Origin: Blastomussa wellsi
Taxonomy: Eukaryota > Cnidaria > Anthozoa > Scleractinia > Plerogyridae
Assembly: GCA_947652115.1 (NCBI GenBank)
Contig: OX393568.1
Span: 746,853-810,852, forward strand
DNA length: 64,000 bases
Direction of reading: 5' to 3'
Under the pieces are notes generated by a model. The model was given only the letters and a program-made list of their open reading frames with translations. It made no database searches and was not told the DNA's origin. The translations under genes were made by a program, and so were the position numbers. This document shows positions 1 to 12,162 of this stretch, in pieces. The first letter of the stretch is position 1. Each line of letters opens with the position of its first letter.

Positions 1-1860
1 AAAAAGAATTGCATTGCTACACAAATACACACAAGGCACACAGTAATGAAGTAGGGATTGGCAGGCCCCCAATGAAATGGCCTTGTTGTGTAACCTATGT
101 AAATTACGTGAAATGAAAAGAAAAAATGGTTGAATCATGAACACAAGAAATGTGAAATTAACTACTCACAAAATTTCTCTTAATTTTTAAGGCAAAACTT
201 CTTTATACCAGAGCCACCACCATTCATGCAGAAAAGTAAAGCTCAAGATGAAATAATTCAAATTTTACAAATAGCTAAACGTGTACATACATAATGAATG
301 TCTTATAAAGAAAACAAAGAAAAGGGGATACCTCCATGTTGAAACACTAATGAAAATATTTTTCTGATTGCGGCAATTATCATGTTTTACACAATTAAAA
401 ATACAAAATTATAAAATGATCTTTTAACATGGTGTCACCAGGTACTAAACTCCAAAATAAGACACAGAGGCATAGCATCCTTCAATGGGAAACTAACGCA
501 TTTTGAATTTGGTTCAGTCTGTAAATTTGGACATTTCGACAATTATCTGCAGATTGGGATAATGTACACTCCTAATACTTAATTAATAAATTAATTAATT
601 AATTTTTAGTTATCTCCAATAATATTGCTTTTTCTTGACTTCATTCAGTGGTTTTGAACATCATTTAAAGAAGGCTGATTCAACTCCATGAACTCTTAAT
701 TTAATGCCCAGAAGTTGTCAGGTTTAAACAAGTCATTGATTATAATTATTAAATATTTAGGGCTCAATGTTACTGTCAGTAGCTAAGGGAAATTGTAAAA
801 TATTGACTCATTGTTCTAGCAGGGAATTCAGAAACAATTATTGATTTAAAAAGCACTATTATGTCTTGTGTTTCAAAAATGGCCACCTTTTATTTGAAGA
901 AATTCACCTCCATCCTTGTAAATGCACATTTATTATAAACCTGTTTCATTGTACATCAATGGGAATTATGTATCAGCCCACTACTGCACATCTGGAAATT
1001 TGTAAATTCAAATTAATTTTTGCTTCTTTCAACCCCCAAACATATTTAATTCTGTCAACCAATATCCGACATAATTTGTACACTGTGATAATACACAGTC
1101 ATTGCATGCAATGTGCAGCTTCTATCAAAAGCAAAAATTAAACCAAATCACCAGCCAGTTTTATGCATGCACTGCACATTAAACAGTCTTTTGTGTAAAC
1201 AATGCCTACACAATTTTAAATAAAAGGCTACATAATTAAGCAGACCTAAGGGATTAACAGGCATATTAATTAACAATGACTAGAACACATTTTACATAAA
1301 AGGTCTTAAAAGGTTGAGATAAAAAGAAATCACACTCCCTAAACTGTGTGATTTGATAACCAGGTCCAGAAACATTATCCCTCAAAGCTGCAAACTTTGG
1401 GAATTATTTGTGATTACTTTTTTGGGGGTAAGATTGTTTACAGAGATAGCAAAACGTCAAAGCACATTTATTTAAACAACAGAGAAGCAATATCACTGTG
1501 GTGAAGGTAATGCCAATTAAATAAATGTTTAATTGGATGAAGATTTAAATGAATGCAAGAAACAAAGGAGCCAATGACACCACATCTTCTACATTTTACT
1601 GTTTACTTTAACTCACGTCGTACAAAACATTTGGCATCATAAGTAATCCTTTTACCTGTAGCATGCAAAATGCTTCAAAAATCTCAAGATTCTCAGTTCT
1701 AAAGCTTGTTAATATCTTCGCTAGATGTGTGAAATTCACTAAAAACACAAAGATAGGACACCGAATCTTACATGTGTTGCATCTGGAACAACCTTTTCTA
1801 CATAACATCGCAGCTAAGGACAGAACACTTTAAATTTCATTTGATCCATGAAATCATGCC

Positions 1861-2454
1861 ATGAGAGAACAAGAGGACAAGATGGTGCAAGTTTCTCTTC
1901 CTTGGGATAATATCAACACAAACTGCACTCCTAGAAGTATTCCAGTGAGCCAAACAGCGCCTGAACACTTTTCCACAGAACAGATCAACAAACTCGAGAG
2001 CCGGTTTTCACACCAGAAGTGGCCGGATAGGACAGGAGTTATTATCATAGCAATGGAAAGCAACTTGCATTGTAAAGATGTAGAGGTGCGTAACTGTTCT
2101 TGCTATAAATGTAAATATATTTTAGAATTGGGACATGTTTTTTAGCATGTTCAGTCTATTTTATCCAATTTTACATGTCAACCTGTAGTTAACCAATATC
2201 TTAAACATGAGTGGCAGAATTCTAATGAGGTAAGCAAAGGCATTCAATATTGTGTAGTTTCTCTTATGTCAACATGGCTACATGTAAGTCCAATAAGCAC
2301 TGATTTTATTATTTGATTTGATTAATTTAATCAGCTGATGAACTGTAATTTTTTCATAAAACAGCTCTGGTTCCAAGCTAGACGGAAGAAGTGGATACAA
2401 GGAGTAATGGCAGCAATTGCAGCTGCAAAAGATTCTTTATCAGAGAACCAATAA
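1861..2454 (+). CDS. Small homeodomain-only protein, HOPX-like (2 exons)
   Basis: Two exons, 1861-2085 and 2365-2454, joined in phase 0 (donor GAG|GTGCGT, acceptor ACAG|CTCTGG), encode 104 residues. The start ATG follows an in-frame TGA at 1849-1851, so the ORF does not extend upstream without another exon. Residues 38-86 look like a homeodomain: a helix 1 pattern (FSTEQINKLESRF), a KWPDRT loop, and recognition helix VELWFQARRKKW. The intron falls just before position 47. The nearly invariant Asn51 is Ala here, while Trp48, Phe49, Gln50 and Arg53 are kept. From memory, HOPX is a similarly small protein (about 73 aa) that also lacks Asn51 and does not bind DNA. It shares the K-x-P-D-x-T, I-A-x-E and WF..R..KW pattern with identical spacing from the Pro to the WF. 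The gene is opposite in strand to PHKA and appears to sit in one of its introns. An orphan divergent homeodomain is the alternative. Confidence 0.72.
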
Positions 2455-3115
2455 TGATGGATGCCAATCCACAGCTACAATCAATAAAATTAATTATATT
2501 ACGATGAAGATATTAATAATAAAAAATATATATTTCTTAAAAAAACTGCAGTGAGCTGAAGTATAGAGAGGATTGTCAAAGAACAAGTGGAAGTGTGTCA
2601 TTTTACATGAAAGGAGGTTGAGCGTTTAGCTAGGCTTCATAAACTACAAGTACTTCGCCAAAAATATTAACAGGCATGTACTTGTACGCTTAATCCTGAT
2701 TGAACTACCCACATAAGGATATGATCACTTAGATTGCACCATTTACACTGTAACAGTCTTAACAATTCTATTTTGTCAGTGAACAGGGAAGGACTTATGG
2801 CAGTTAGAATTCATCACTGTCATGGACCTAAAAAGAATGCACCAGGTTCTTACATGACACAACTGAACACAAGATGTGATGTTTAATACATAATTAATAA
2901 TTACTAACATCACACATGTTTGCTGGAGAGAACTTTCTAGGTTACAATTTTAACAACTACAGTAAAATCACGCTTATGTTAGGTTTACACAAAGTGAGGT
3001 GTACTTTATAGTAAGTGTTTGTTATTATTAATTTTTATAACTCATAAATTAATTAAAAGGGAACGATTTTGATAAAGTTACCTTCAAGTTAATTTTTCAA
3101 AATCATTTCCTTTTA

Positions 3116-3357
3116 CAGCGCAACGCGCCTAACTGTGGCCACCCAACAAACTTTTTTGACAAGTTAGCCAATCAGAAAGCGCGAATTTGTTTGAGTTGTC
3201 CCGCCTCCTTGTTAAAAGCGTGACAGGTTTCGTGAGAACAGCTTTGAAGATTCCTAGGAGGCGGGACAGCTCAAACAAATTTGTGCTCTCTGATTGGCTA
3301 ATTATAACTTGTCAAAAAAGTTTTTTTGGGTGGCCACAGTTAGGCACGTCGTGCTGT
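3116..3357. repeat. Foldback element with ~95-bp inverted arms
   Basis: The left arm (about 3116-3214, TACAGCGCAACGCGCCTAAC...) and the right arm (about 3256-3357, ending GTGCTGTA) are imperfect reverse complements. Both carry GTGGCCACCC, CTTTTTTGACAAGTTA, GCCAATCAGA, AAATTTGTTTGAG and GTCCCGCCTCCT. A spacer of about 40 bp separates them. There is no coding capacity. It looks like a MITE or foldback element in the PHKA intron downstream of exon 12. Confidence 0.75.
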
Positions 3358-3490
3358 AATTAGATAGGTACACCAGCTGTCTCGTTGTGACTACAGGGTT
3401 AAGTGTGTGAACCATGATATTCTTTGCTTCAAAACATGATGAGTTATTAGAGACAACAGAACTGGGATACACGTATCTCTTACAACATAC

Positions 3491-6400
3491 CTGCTCATTA
3501 TCATCATTAAACAATGCGTCCAACAGAAGATAACAGAAAAACAATGGCCATTCACACTCAATGTTCTCAAAGATCTCAAGTTCAGCTGGTTCATAATGAA
3601 GTCTGAAGGGGTCCTGTAGTAAAAAAAATATATAATGCCAATCAAAATGTAGTTTGTGGAATGTGTTAAATATGACAAGTTTTGACTGAACATGACATCT
3701 ACAGTGATGTATTTCCCGTGATCAAGATTGGTACACAAACTTTGGTTGAGGCACATGACAGTGATCTACTGGTGTATCTCAAACTTCTCAGTTAGAGTCA
3801 GGCGCAGCACACGGAAGAGTATTCAGTGCTCTCAGAGTAAAACTGACTAAAGTTTATCTTGTTCACCACAAGGACTTCTTCATAATTCACAAACTTGATT
3901 GGCTAAAATCAATATTGACTGTGGTCTAGATATTCACATCTAGTCTGACCAGTGGTTACATGTACATTTGTTGAGAAAGAGGCTTAGTTATGGATGTGTT
4001 TCCATTGTTTAAATGACAGATTCAAAAAGCTTGACAAGAAAAAGTCCCAAAAAGGACGAGCAAACTTTGGTTCAAACTTTGCGTGTGGTCTGTACTCACA
4101 ACCTCGGTCCAGATTGTGTCATACATAACAGACCTTCTGTTCAGATAAGAGCAAAATACAGAACATCGTACAAACCTCAAGAGGAGTCTTGTAGCCATCT
4201 CGAATGAAGCGAACCAAGCCATATCGACCCTGGCAGATAACAAAATAGTAATTAAAATGTCTCAACATGCCTTACATTAAGGTTACAACAGACCAGACAT
4301 GTATAGTAATCTGGTGGATGTAAACAGTTTGATACCTGAAGTTTGGTAATAATTTTCTCCCGCGATTCCTTTACAAGTTCTTCATCTTCAACAGCAAAGG
4401 CTGGGAAACTAATTACGCTTAAAACTGAAGCAGCAATTTCCTATTGAGAAGGAAAAACGTTCATTTTAAAACTGACCGGTAGCTACAGGTACATCTAAGT
4501 TCTGCAGCTGCATGTAGGCTAACTCCCTGTCTTTAATTTGTCTCTACAACATAAAAAGCTTTTTCTCATTCTATGACTACCTGTATAAAGAGTACAAAAC
4601 ATGTTCAGGTGAGAACAATCTTCGACAGTGTTCAAGATGAAGAATAATGCCATTTCATACACATGCTTAAAATAATATTCCAATAATGTATAAATTTGTA
4701 AATCATTTCTAATCAATTATGAAATATTTTTAGAAAATACAAAAAATAAGATACATGTTAAATACCTTGGAATTGGATTCTCTAGGAACCATTGATTGTA
4801 AAATAGCCTGCATGTATAATGAAAACAAATAGATTTACGCCAGCAAAGATTTGAACTTTTCCTAGAAGATATTATTTGCAGACATCTAAGTTAGGAGATG
4901 CATACTGGCATTAGGGGAGTAGGGGTGACACAGTGGTGAGAGGGTTCGCCTCCAACCAATGGGCCCTGGGTTTGATTTCTGCACCTGGCATCATACATTG
5001 TACGTGGGTTGAGTTTGTTGTTGGTTCATGCCCTTGCTCCGTCGGTTTTTCTCCAGGTTCTCTGGTTGTCCTCCCTAAACAAAAAGCAACATTTCTATAT
5101 TCCAATGTGATCTGCTGGGAAATCGAGGGCCACAGGTTTGTCAGTCACAAACCTGTTAAGCGCTACCCTCGTTAGACAAAGTCGATTTATTTTATTTTAT
5201 TTTATTTTATTTATTCTTTGATTGCGCCAACCTTGCACTGCTGAATGTCATCAGGAAGTATGTGGATAACTGAAGAATGACCACCTTCAGGACCAAACAG
5301 ATCCAAACCATCCAAGGCTTCTAAGGCAGCCTGACAACACAAAGAGAGAAATGACGACAAGGAAAATAATCTTGAAGGTTTTGAATGCATGGTAAAAGGC
5401 CCTGGTCAATAAATGTTGTTATTATTTACCAACAGGAAACATTGTGTTCCAACATACAATACTAGAACTCAAAATAATGCAAAATTAATAACCTTAGCCA
5501 TTCCAATCGAACTTGCATTCAACTCAGGCATACCGTGATTAAGTTTATCACCTCTTTCCCAGATCCCATAATCCTGAAAGAGAAGTGCAGACACTTAATA
5601 AAATAAAGCTGTGTACAATGTGCATTTTTAGTATTGATGTTTGATTGCACTGGCTGATGAAAGATCTTTTGATTCACAGTTCATAGGCAAAGATAAAGAC
5701 AATCTGGGAAAATGTATGTACATGTAAGCTAAATAGAACATTAATTTGGAATCAACAACTGCAGTTACTTACCCAGTACATACATAGATATTTACACTTT
5801 ATTGAGCATCTCATGAAAGGGGTTTTCAGCATCAATATTAAAATAAGACTGAGATAAATTACACTGAACAAATTAATTGAACTTACTGGAATGCAATACG
5901 CTTTTTCAATGTAGAACACCAGATTTTGAATAAAGGCCACTTCATCAAGAGTGAATATAATTTGTATTCCTTAGGTAAAAAAATATTTTTGAAGTGTAAA
6001 TAACCAGAAAAAAAGGGTCCAAGAAAAATATAACAAACAAAAATCAACAAAATTAATTTAAAAAAGTGCCAAGCCCAGTATGCAGAGTAATTTAAGTGTC
6101 ACTTTTTTCCATGACATGATTAGCAAAACTAGATCCGCAATGCATACATGTGTCGTGCTACAATCATGTACAGAAGCAGTTTAGACACTCACGGAAAAAT
6201 ACCTGTTTCGTTGAATGCGCGAGTTTTTTCAATCTCCAATTTTTACATTTCGACCCCCTCTCCCCTTTTCAATGTTGTAGTCATGTTGCAGTGTCCATGG
6301 AGCGTATCTCAACATTGAAAAGGGGGACATTGGGGTTTGGATATCGACAGGAAGGTGTGTTTTTAAATTACGGAAGGACGCCGATAGAAAGCATTTGTTT

Positions 6401-9400
6401 TGCTCAAATGTGTCAACCAGGGGTTTCAAAACAAGGCGGAGGCTGCCGGAGTTCCACTCACTACTTGACTATTATGCCGCTGGCTTCTCTGGTCATAGCA
6501 ATCAGCTTGTTACCAAAAAGCTCACTTATAACGGTCGCCTACTCTACCAGTCGATGACAGCTACTTAAAAACATTTTGAAATCCCTGTCAACACTTCCGT
6601 CCATGATTGTAGGTAACAGCACAGCACTGCACAGCACAGTAGAGCAAAGCACAGCACAACACAACACAACATACACAACACAGCACATCACAGCACAGCA
6701 CAACAAAGCACAGCACAACACAGCACAGCAGAACACAGGAAAAAACAACAAAACACAGCGCAGCGCAGCACAGCACAGCACAGCACAGCACATCACAGCA
6801 CAGAACAACACAACACAGCACAGCACAGCACAGCACAGCACAACACAACACAACACAACACAACACAACACAGCACATCACAGAACAACACAACACAGCA
6901 CAGCACAGCACAGCACAGCACAGCACAGAACAACACAACACAACACAACACAACACAACGCAGCACAGCACAACACAGCAGAACACAACAGAACAGAATA
7001 CAGCACATCACAGCACATCACAGCACAACAAAACAGAGCATGGCAAGGCATAGCACAGCACGGGGGAGCACATCAAAGCACAACAAAAGACAGGACAAGA
7101 ATAGAATTTGCTTTATTAGAGAGATTATTGACCAGCTAGTAATCACATCCAGGATGTGAACTTACATGTACACAAATCAAACTGAATGATTGGGTTGTTG
7201 TTTGTGTACCTGATGCAGTCATTTCAGCTAGCATGAGAAGATAAAGAGATGTAGCATCAATCTGAAGATGCCCCCAGGCATGATCGCCAACACATGGACT
7301 GCAGGTCTCTGGAAAGATAAACATTGATTTCGATAACTGATAACCAAACCTGCAGTTCAAATATGAATAATACCATACTATACTACTCTTGATAGTGAAA
7401 CATGTTACACTAGGAAAAGTAGCAGCAAAAGAACAACAACGACAACCAAACAGAAAGAAAATAGCAATGGTATGTCTGGAATTTATAAATAGATCAAATT
7501 ACTGCATTGAAATTTGATTTACTCACTTAAGTTGTATTTGGCATGTACAGCATCTTCCTTGGCTTGTGACCTCTTGAACTTTTCAACCTTGTTAACCTTT
7601 AGACAAATTGAAACTAAAATTAACACAACAAACAATACTACAGATATTCCAGTCTATCTTGAACCTTATCTACGAACCACTTTTGGCTTATTTCTTTTTA
7701 AAATACTACAGTGCACTTTACCTGTCTCATCATACACAACAATAACCCCCTCATACACTTTACAACAGCCTACAGGAAAGGAGAAAAGAAAAAAACATAA
7801 GACCTCTCAGAGAATTTTCAGTATCAAATTATCTTTAGAGTTACATTGTAGAGTTCTCTGAATCGATGAATATCTTGATTCCAAATAAAACTTATATGTA
7901 CAATTATAATATTACATGAGGCTAGCTACTCGCCTGCAATTTCTATGAATGATCAGTTCTTTAGTAATCTTGGCTGTGTGTCATTAGCTAGTTTAATGGA
8001 CCTCATTGATTGTCTGCTCATAGAAAACTCAGGCTTATAGTCTAATATTATTAATAAATTTGTTGTTCTATTAATTAGTAAGTCAGAGTAGTCTTGCCTG
8101 AGTGAGTTCATGTGCCCGAGCTCTGTCCTCATCCATGTCAGCATTCTTGCTGTACGCCAGCGACAGACCCCACACAGCCAGTATACTGTAGACATTGTCA
8201 CGAACCCAACCATCCTTGTTATCACTGGATCCGGATTTGTAAGTATCCCAGTTTATTTTGGGTGGCAACAGACCTGTCACTGGATCCTGGGGTAGTTAAA
8301 TAAATTAAATAAATGGACTTTGTATAGATCTGCTAGCATACAATGACAGTACTTTTCTGGATGCTGTTCTCTGATTGGCTAAGCTATTCACTATCTACAG
8401 GTATATTCTTTTGCAAAAAGTGAGTAGAGATTGTCAAGAATTTGGTAGCCCCTTTTGTGCATTGGCGAGGCGTTTTCAGCGTCCATGAAGATGATTTGAA
8501 TAACCTTGTTGTTAAGTTTTGAATGTCTAGTATATTTAATTATACTAAAATGATTACCTGTAGATGATTTACTCTCATTCTACAATGTATCCTGTGATAG
8601 CTAATTGGGCTTTGCCCTCAACAACTACCCTGCCATAGAAATCTCAACCTTAAATTGTTAAACAACACCTTAGAGGCATCACAGAAGCCCATGTTTGGGG
8701 CACATTGTAGCACAATGTAGCCTTTTGGAAGGTCAGCGCTAACTGTACCCCACTCGTGCATTCCACTTGTACATGTACATGTAAGCAAGACCAATATTTT
8801 GAATAGTAGATGTACCATGTACTTGTACGGAAATTAAAGAGACCTCATTTATATGATTACATGAATTTTCAAACTTGGAAATTATACCCCTTTTACCATT
8901 GGCAAGAATAATACCAAACAAGTGCAGAAACACTGTAGATTTTACAGAAGGCTTTATTTTCATCTAGTCAGTGCACTTTTCTGAGCATAATAATACCAGT
9001 TTAGAACACAGAATTTGCTTGCATTTACACACCAAAGATGAAATTATACAACCAACCAAGAAAGTTTATGGTAGTACAACTGAGTACGTAATGGTTAGGA
9101 TGAGATTCTTGGGGTTGGTTAGGTCATTTCAAGCTCTTCCACATGAACAGCCAAGGTGAACTGCAGCCATGCCACAACACCGGGCACAACACGAAAAGTC
9201 TGATCAGAAGTCAAGAGAGAGCACCAGGCTATAAAATTAATATGATATTCAAGTTTATAAAGCTCACTGTTTACAAATACTTACGCTTATATTGAATCCC
9301 TTTTGTTATTCAAAGTAGCCAAATGTTCCACAAAAGAAGTTTTGTTTCAACCATTTGTCTGGTTAGCACATCAGAAACAATATAAATAGGTGACGCAAAG

Positions 9401-9792
9401 TGAAATGTCGATATTGTTCATGTTGTGACTTTTATACAAATGTTACATAACTTAGTTTGTGTACTAAAGGCCATATTCTCCTCAAACAATTTTAGTCGAG
9501 GTAAATCGAAGCAAAAACGACGAAATAAACAAGATTTCTAGCTGTGATTTGGTTCTTTCTGTGGAAGAGCAGCAGATAACACCCTGGTCAACCGTTACAG
9601 CTTACGGATTATGCGCTAGAAACGCCAGACAGCTGGCCAGTAAATCTCGAGGGAAATGAAAACATGACCCGAAATGAACAGCTGAAATGAAACAATATCC
9701 ATAACCTTGTTTACCTGAAAATCTAAAATAGTGCGGTTAACAAGACGGTGATACCAATCCAGACGAACAATCGAGTTACTTCGGGCCCTCAT
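3491..9792 (-). CDS. PHKA: Phosphorylase b kinase regulatory subunit alpha, N-terminal 357 codons (12 exons, 3' part outside window)
   Basis: Coding exons in transcript order: 9715-9792, 8098-8286, 7722-7769, 7527-7596, 7210-7308, 5887-5969, 5493-5573, 5232-5330, 4766-4807, 4336-4440, 4176-4229, 3491-3613. They sum to 1071 nt and all phases agree. The product is the calmodulin-linked regulatory alpha subunit of glycogen phosphorylase kinase; this part is the glucoamylase-like (GH15-type) domain. Diagnostic stretches are MRARSNS at the start, [106 protein letters not shown] and [11 protein letters not shown]. These fit alpha better than beta. An insertion of about 10 residues precedes the WVRDN motif compared with vertebrates. 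Exon 2 uses a GC donor (CAG|GCAAGA). No later exons (for example the WGQSLY region) were found down to base 1, so the next intron exceeds 3.4 kb. The family is usually about 1,200 aa. Confidence 0.93.
4914..5213 (+). repeat. tRNA-derived SINE with (TTTTA)n tail
   Basis: The head GGGGTGACACAGTGGTGAGAG followed by TTCGCCTCC resembles a tRNA with an A box. GGTTTGATTTC at about 4970 is a degenerate B box (canonical GGTTCGATTCC). The body contains GGTTTTTCTCCAGGTTCTCTGG and the element ends in a TTTTA microsatellite (5181-5213). The same head occurs inverted at about 20.1-20.4 kb. The SINE tail ends only about 13 bp from the 5' splice site of PHKA exon 8. Confidence 0.75.
6240..6330. repeat. Short inverted repeat
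   Basis: CCCTCTCCCCTTTTCAATGTTG near 6253-6275 is matched in inverted orientation by CAACATTGAAAAGGGGGACA near 6309-6328, with a spacer of about 35 bp. It lies in a PHKA intron and is non-coding. It may be the end of a decayed small element. Confidence 0.5.
6616..7075. repeat. Pentamer satellite (CAGCA/CAACA)n
   Basis: About 460 bp of variants of CACAGCACAACA. The plus strand is almost free of T, so long frames are open on both strands without being genes. It lies in the 1.2-kb PHKA intron between the exons at 7210-7308 and 5887-5969. Interruptions (GAACA, CATCA, GCGCA) show it is old and diverging. Confidence 0.9.
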
Positions 9793-10208
9793 GTCTGCTG
9801 TACAGCAAAATTATCCTTTCTGGAGCGCTCCGCCGGGCAAAACAATCTCAACCATTCTCCCAACTTTTCGCCATGTTGGATCAGCGACTCAACTGGAATC
9901 CGAGTAGGACTAGGTTTGAATAATGACGTCAAATCCGCGCGCATAATTTGACGCAACCAATCGTAACGATGGAAACGCGCGGAAAAAATGAAATTTTTCA
10001 CGGAAGACTGCATGCGGCGGTCGTGCGGCGTTTGAATTTTTTATATCTGAGGATTTGCCGTAAAATAGTCTGTAACATTTGAGATATCTTTGCAATCGTT
10101 AAACCGGAGGCGATCTTTTCGTCCGCTGGAACACGATTGAAAAGGAACTACGCTGATTTTCGGGAAAAGCTTGCCGAAATCTTGTCCTTGATCGATCAAC
10201 AGCATTAC
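9793..10208. promoter_or_regulatory. Bidirectional promoter region between PHKA and CLHC1, with CRE and X-box-like sites
   Basis: About 416 bp separate the divergent start codons. TGACGTCA at 9924-9931 is a perfect CRE palindrome. CCAAT lies at 9957-9961. GTAACGATGGAAAC at 9963-9976 matches the RFX X-box consensus GTHNYYATRRNAAC at all but one position. The three sites sit within 53 bp, in a locally CpG-rich stretch (CCGCGCGC, AACGCGCGG). No clear TATA box was seen. The site calls are pattern matches. A role in cilia-linked expression of CLHC1 is an inference. Confidence 0.5.
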
Positions 10209-12130
10209 ATGTGGCCTATGAGATCGTCGATCAGCACAAAAATGGCGCTACATTCTAATCAACTTCGAGATTTCGTTTACAAGGTAGGTAATAAAGGGAC
10301 CTGAAATAAATTGAGTTTAAACCCGTGAAAGCGGAATTGATTTAATTTGAAACGCAGAATTACGTATTACACTACTGTTGATTTGTTTGCTTATTTGTAC
10401 TGAACGTCTGGAGAGATGTATGGTTTTTTAAATAATTTACTGAAGAATCAATAATAAGCTTATTAAAAACTGACCTCGAAGAAGATCATAAACGAGACTG
10501 TTTGTAGACCCGGTATTAATTTACTCTATTTTGTTTAGGAATTGCTGAAACTGAATAAAATTACAGATGTCACAAACCAGGTAAATAAACGTGTCTCTGG
10601 GCCGAGATTAACCTGCGATCATGCCCTCCCTCCCTACTTATCATCTCTCGGAAGGAGAAAACGTCTAAAAAAATTTGCCTGATCGCAGGTTAGGCCGAGA
10701 TTGACTGTGCCACTGACAGGGAGTTATGATTATCATAATTTTAGAGGCAAATAAGGAATGGTGACAATCATAATTTCGGTCTCGATCGAGATCATGTTGG
10801 TATATAACTGCTGAAAGAGACACTTTCCTAAACTAAGTTGGGACCGAAATAGACGATTGATATTTTACTGAGGAGAAAAAACGTAGTGGGTAAACAAGCA
10901 ACCGTGGACGATAATGCTGCTGGTATACGTTGGACCAATAAAGAATTTGGATTATCAAAGCATAGACAGCCTAGAATGGCTTAAAATTTGGTGTACTATA
11001 TTACATATTTCGACTGATCAAACCGGCCTTCTTCAGGTACAGTAAGAATTCGCATTGGAAGGGGTATATTGAACCGTGATGATGATGATGATGATGATGA
11101 TGACGACGATGCATGATGACGATAGTGTGCATAAACTTTTTCGAATGTCAAATTATTAATACATATTTTTGCTATTATAGGACCGTTACTGTGCGCACAA
11201 AGTTTGCTTTGAAAGACTGATAGACCAACATTCAACATATAAAGATCTACTTTCCACAATAAAGGTGATGGCCGTGTCCAAGCTAAAACAATGCTACGTT
11301 ACAAATTATTTAGCTTAACTAGTCATGAAGCTTGTGGCGTGTTACTATAACATAAAAATATCAGTATAAATGGCCAGCGTTTGCCTCGATTGCTGTTCGT
11401 CAGAAATAAATTTTCTTGTCAAAAGTGGGAGAGTTAAACAAATAAGGTTTGTTGGAGAGTCGTAATAGTGGTTTTTTTGTTATTAATCCAAACGAACTGG
11501 CATGGATGAAGGCATCAACGTCATTAGTCAGTATTCAACAGTGAGCTAGAGAAAAAGAGATCTATTTCTCCATCACGGTCTTGTGACACAGATTGTCTTA
11601 AACTCGCGTCTTAATATAATTTGTAGGCAGAATATGAAGGGTGTATTGAGGCAATTGAGAGAGGTCAGAGAGAAGCGATATATCTCTCTGGAAAGTTAGC
11701 AGCTACCGTACTGGAACCGGACACAATCAGGTGACGACCTACTTCAAATGATTATTAATCACAAAAATTGCTATTATAACAGTTCCCCTGTTTGACATGG
11801 TAATTGAATTGCGATATATCCTTTTTTGTTCTTGGACAGAATCGTCAAAAAACGTGCAGACGAACTCGAGCTTAAAGTTGGATTACTCAGAGTAATTAAT
11901 CAAAGGTTTGTATCATTAACGAAAAAAAAAAAAAAACTACTAGTTGATCCGAGTTGACGCGTTTATCCCTGAGTTTTGAAAGTATCCTACGTGCCCTCGG
12001 CCTATTCTTCAAGAAGCCAATCTGACAACATTACAAGCTGGCTGAAGAGGTGGTTTGTATAAAATGCTGACAGAATTACTCGTCATACGAACGAATTGAC
12101 ATGAATTTCGTTCGCTACAATCTGGGAAGT

Positions 12131-12162
<32 letters not shown>

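Noticed and set aside
1656..1790. Minus-strand exon-like segments with good splice sites (frame NFTHLAKILTSFRTENLEIF)
   Set aside because: The two segments cannot be joined to PHKA or to each other without a stop, and no family was recognised.
6539..7139. Long Cys/Val-rich and Gln/His/Thr-rich ORFs on both strands
   Set aside because: They are frames through the CAGCA/CAACA satellite and are open only because stop codons cannot form in it.
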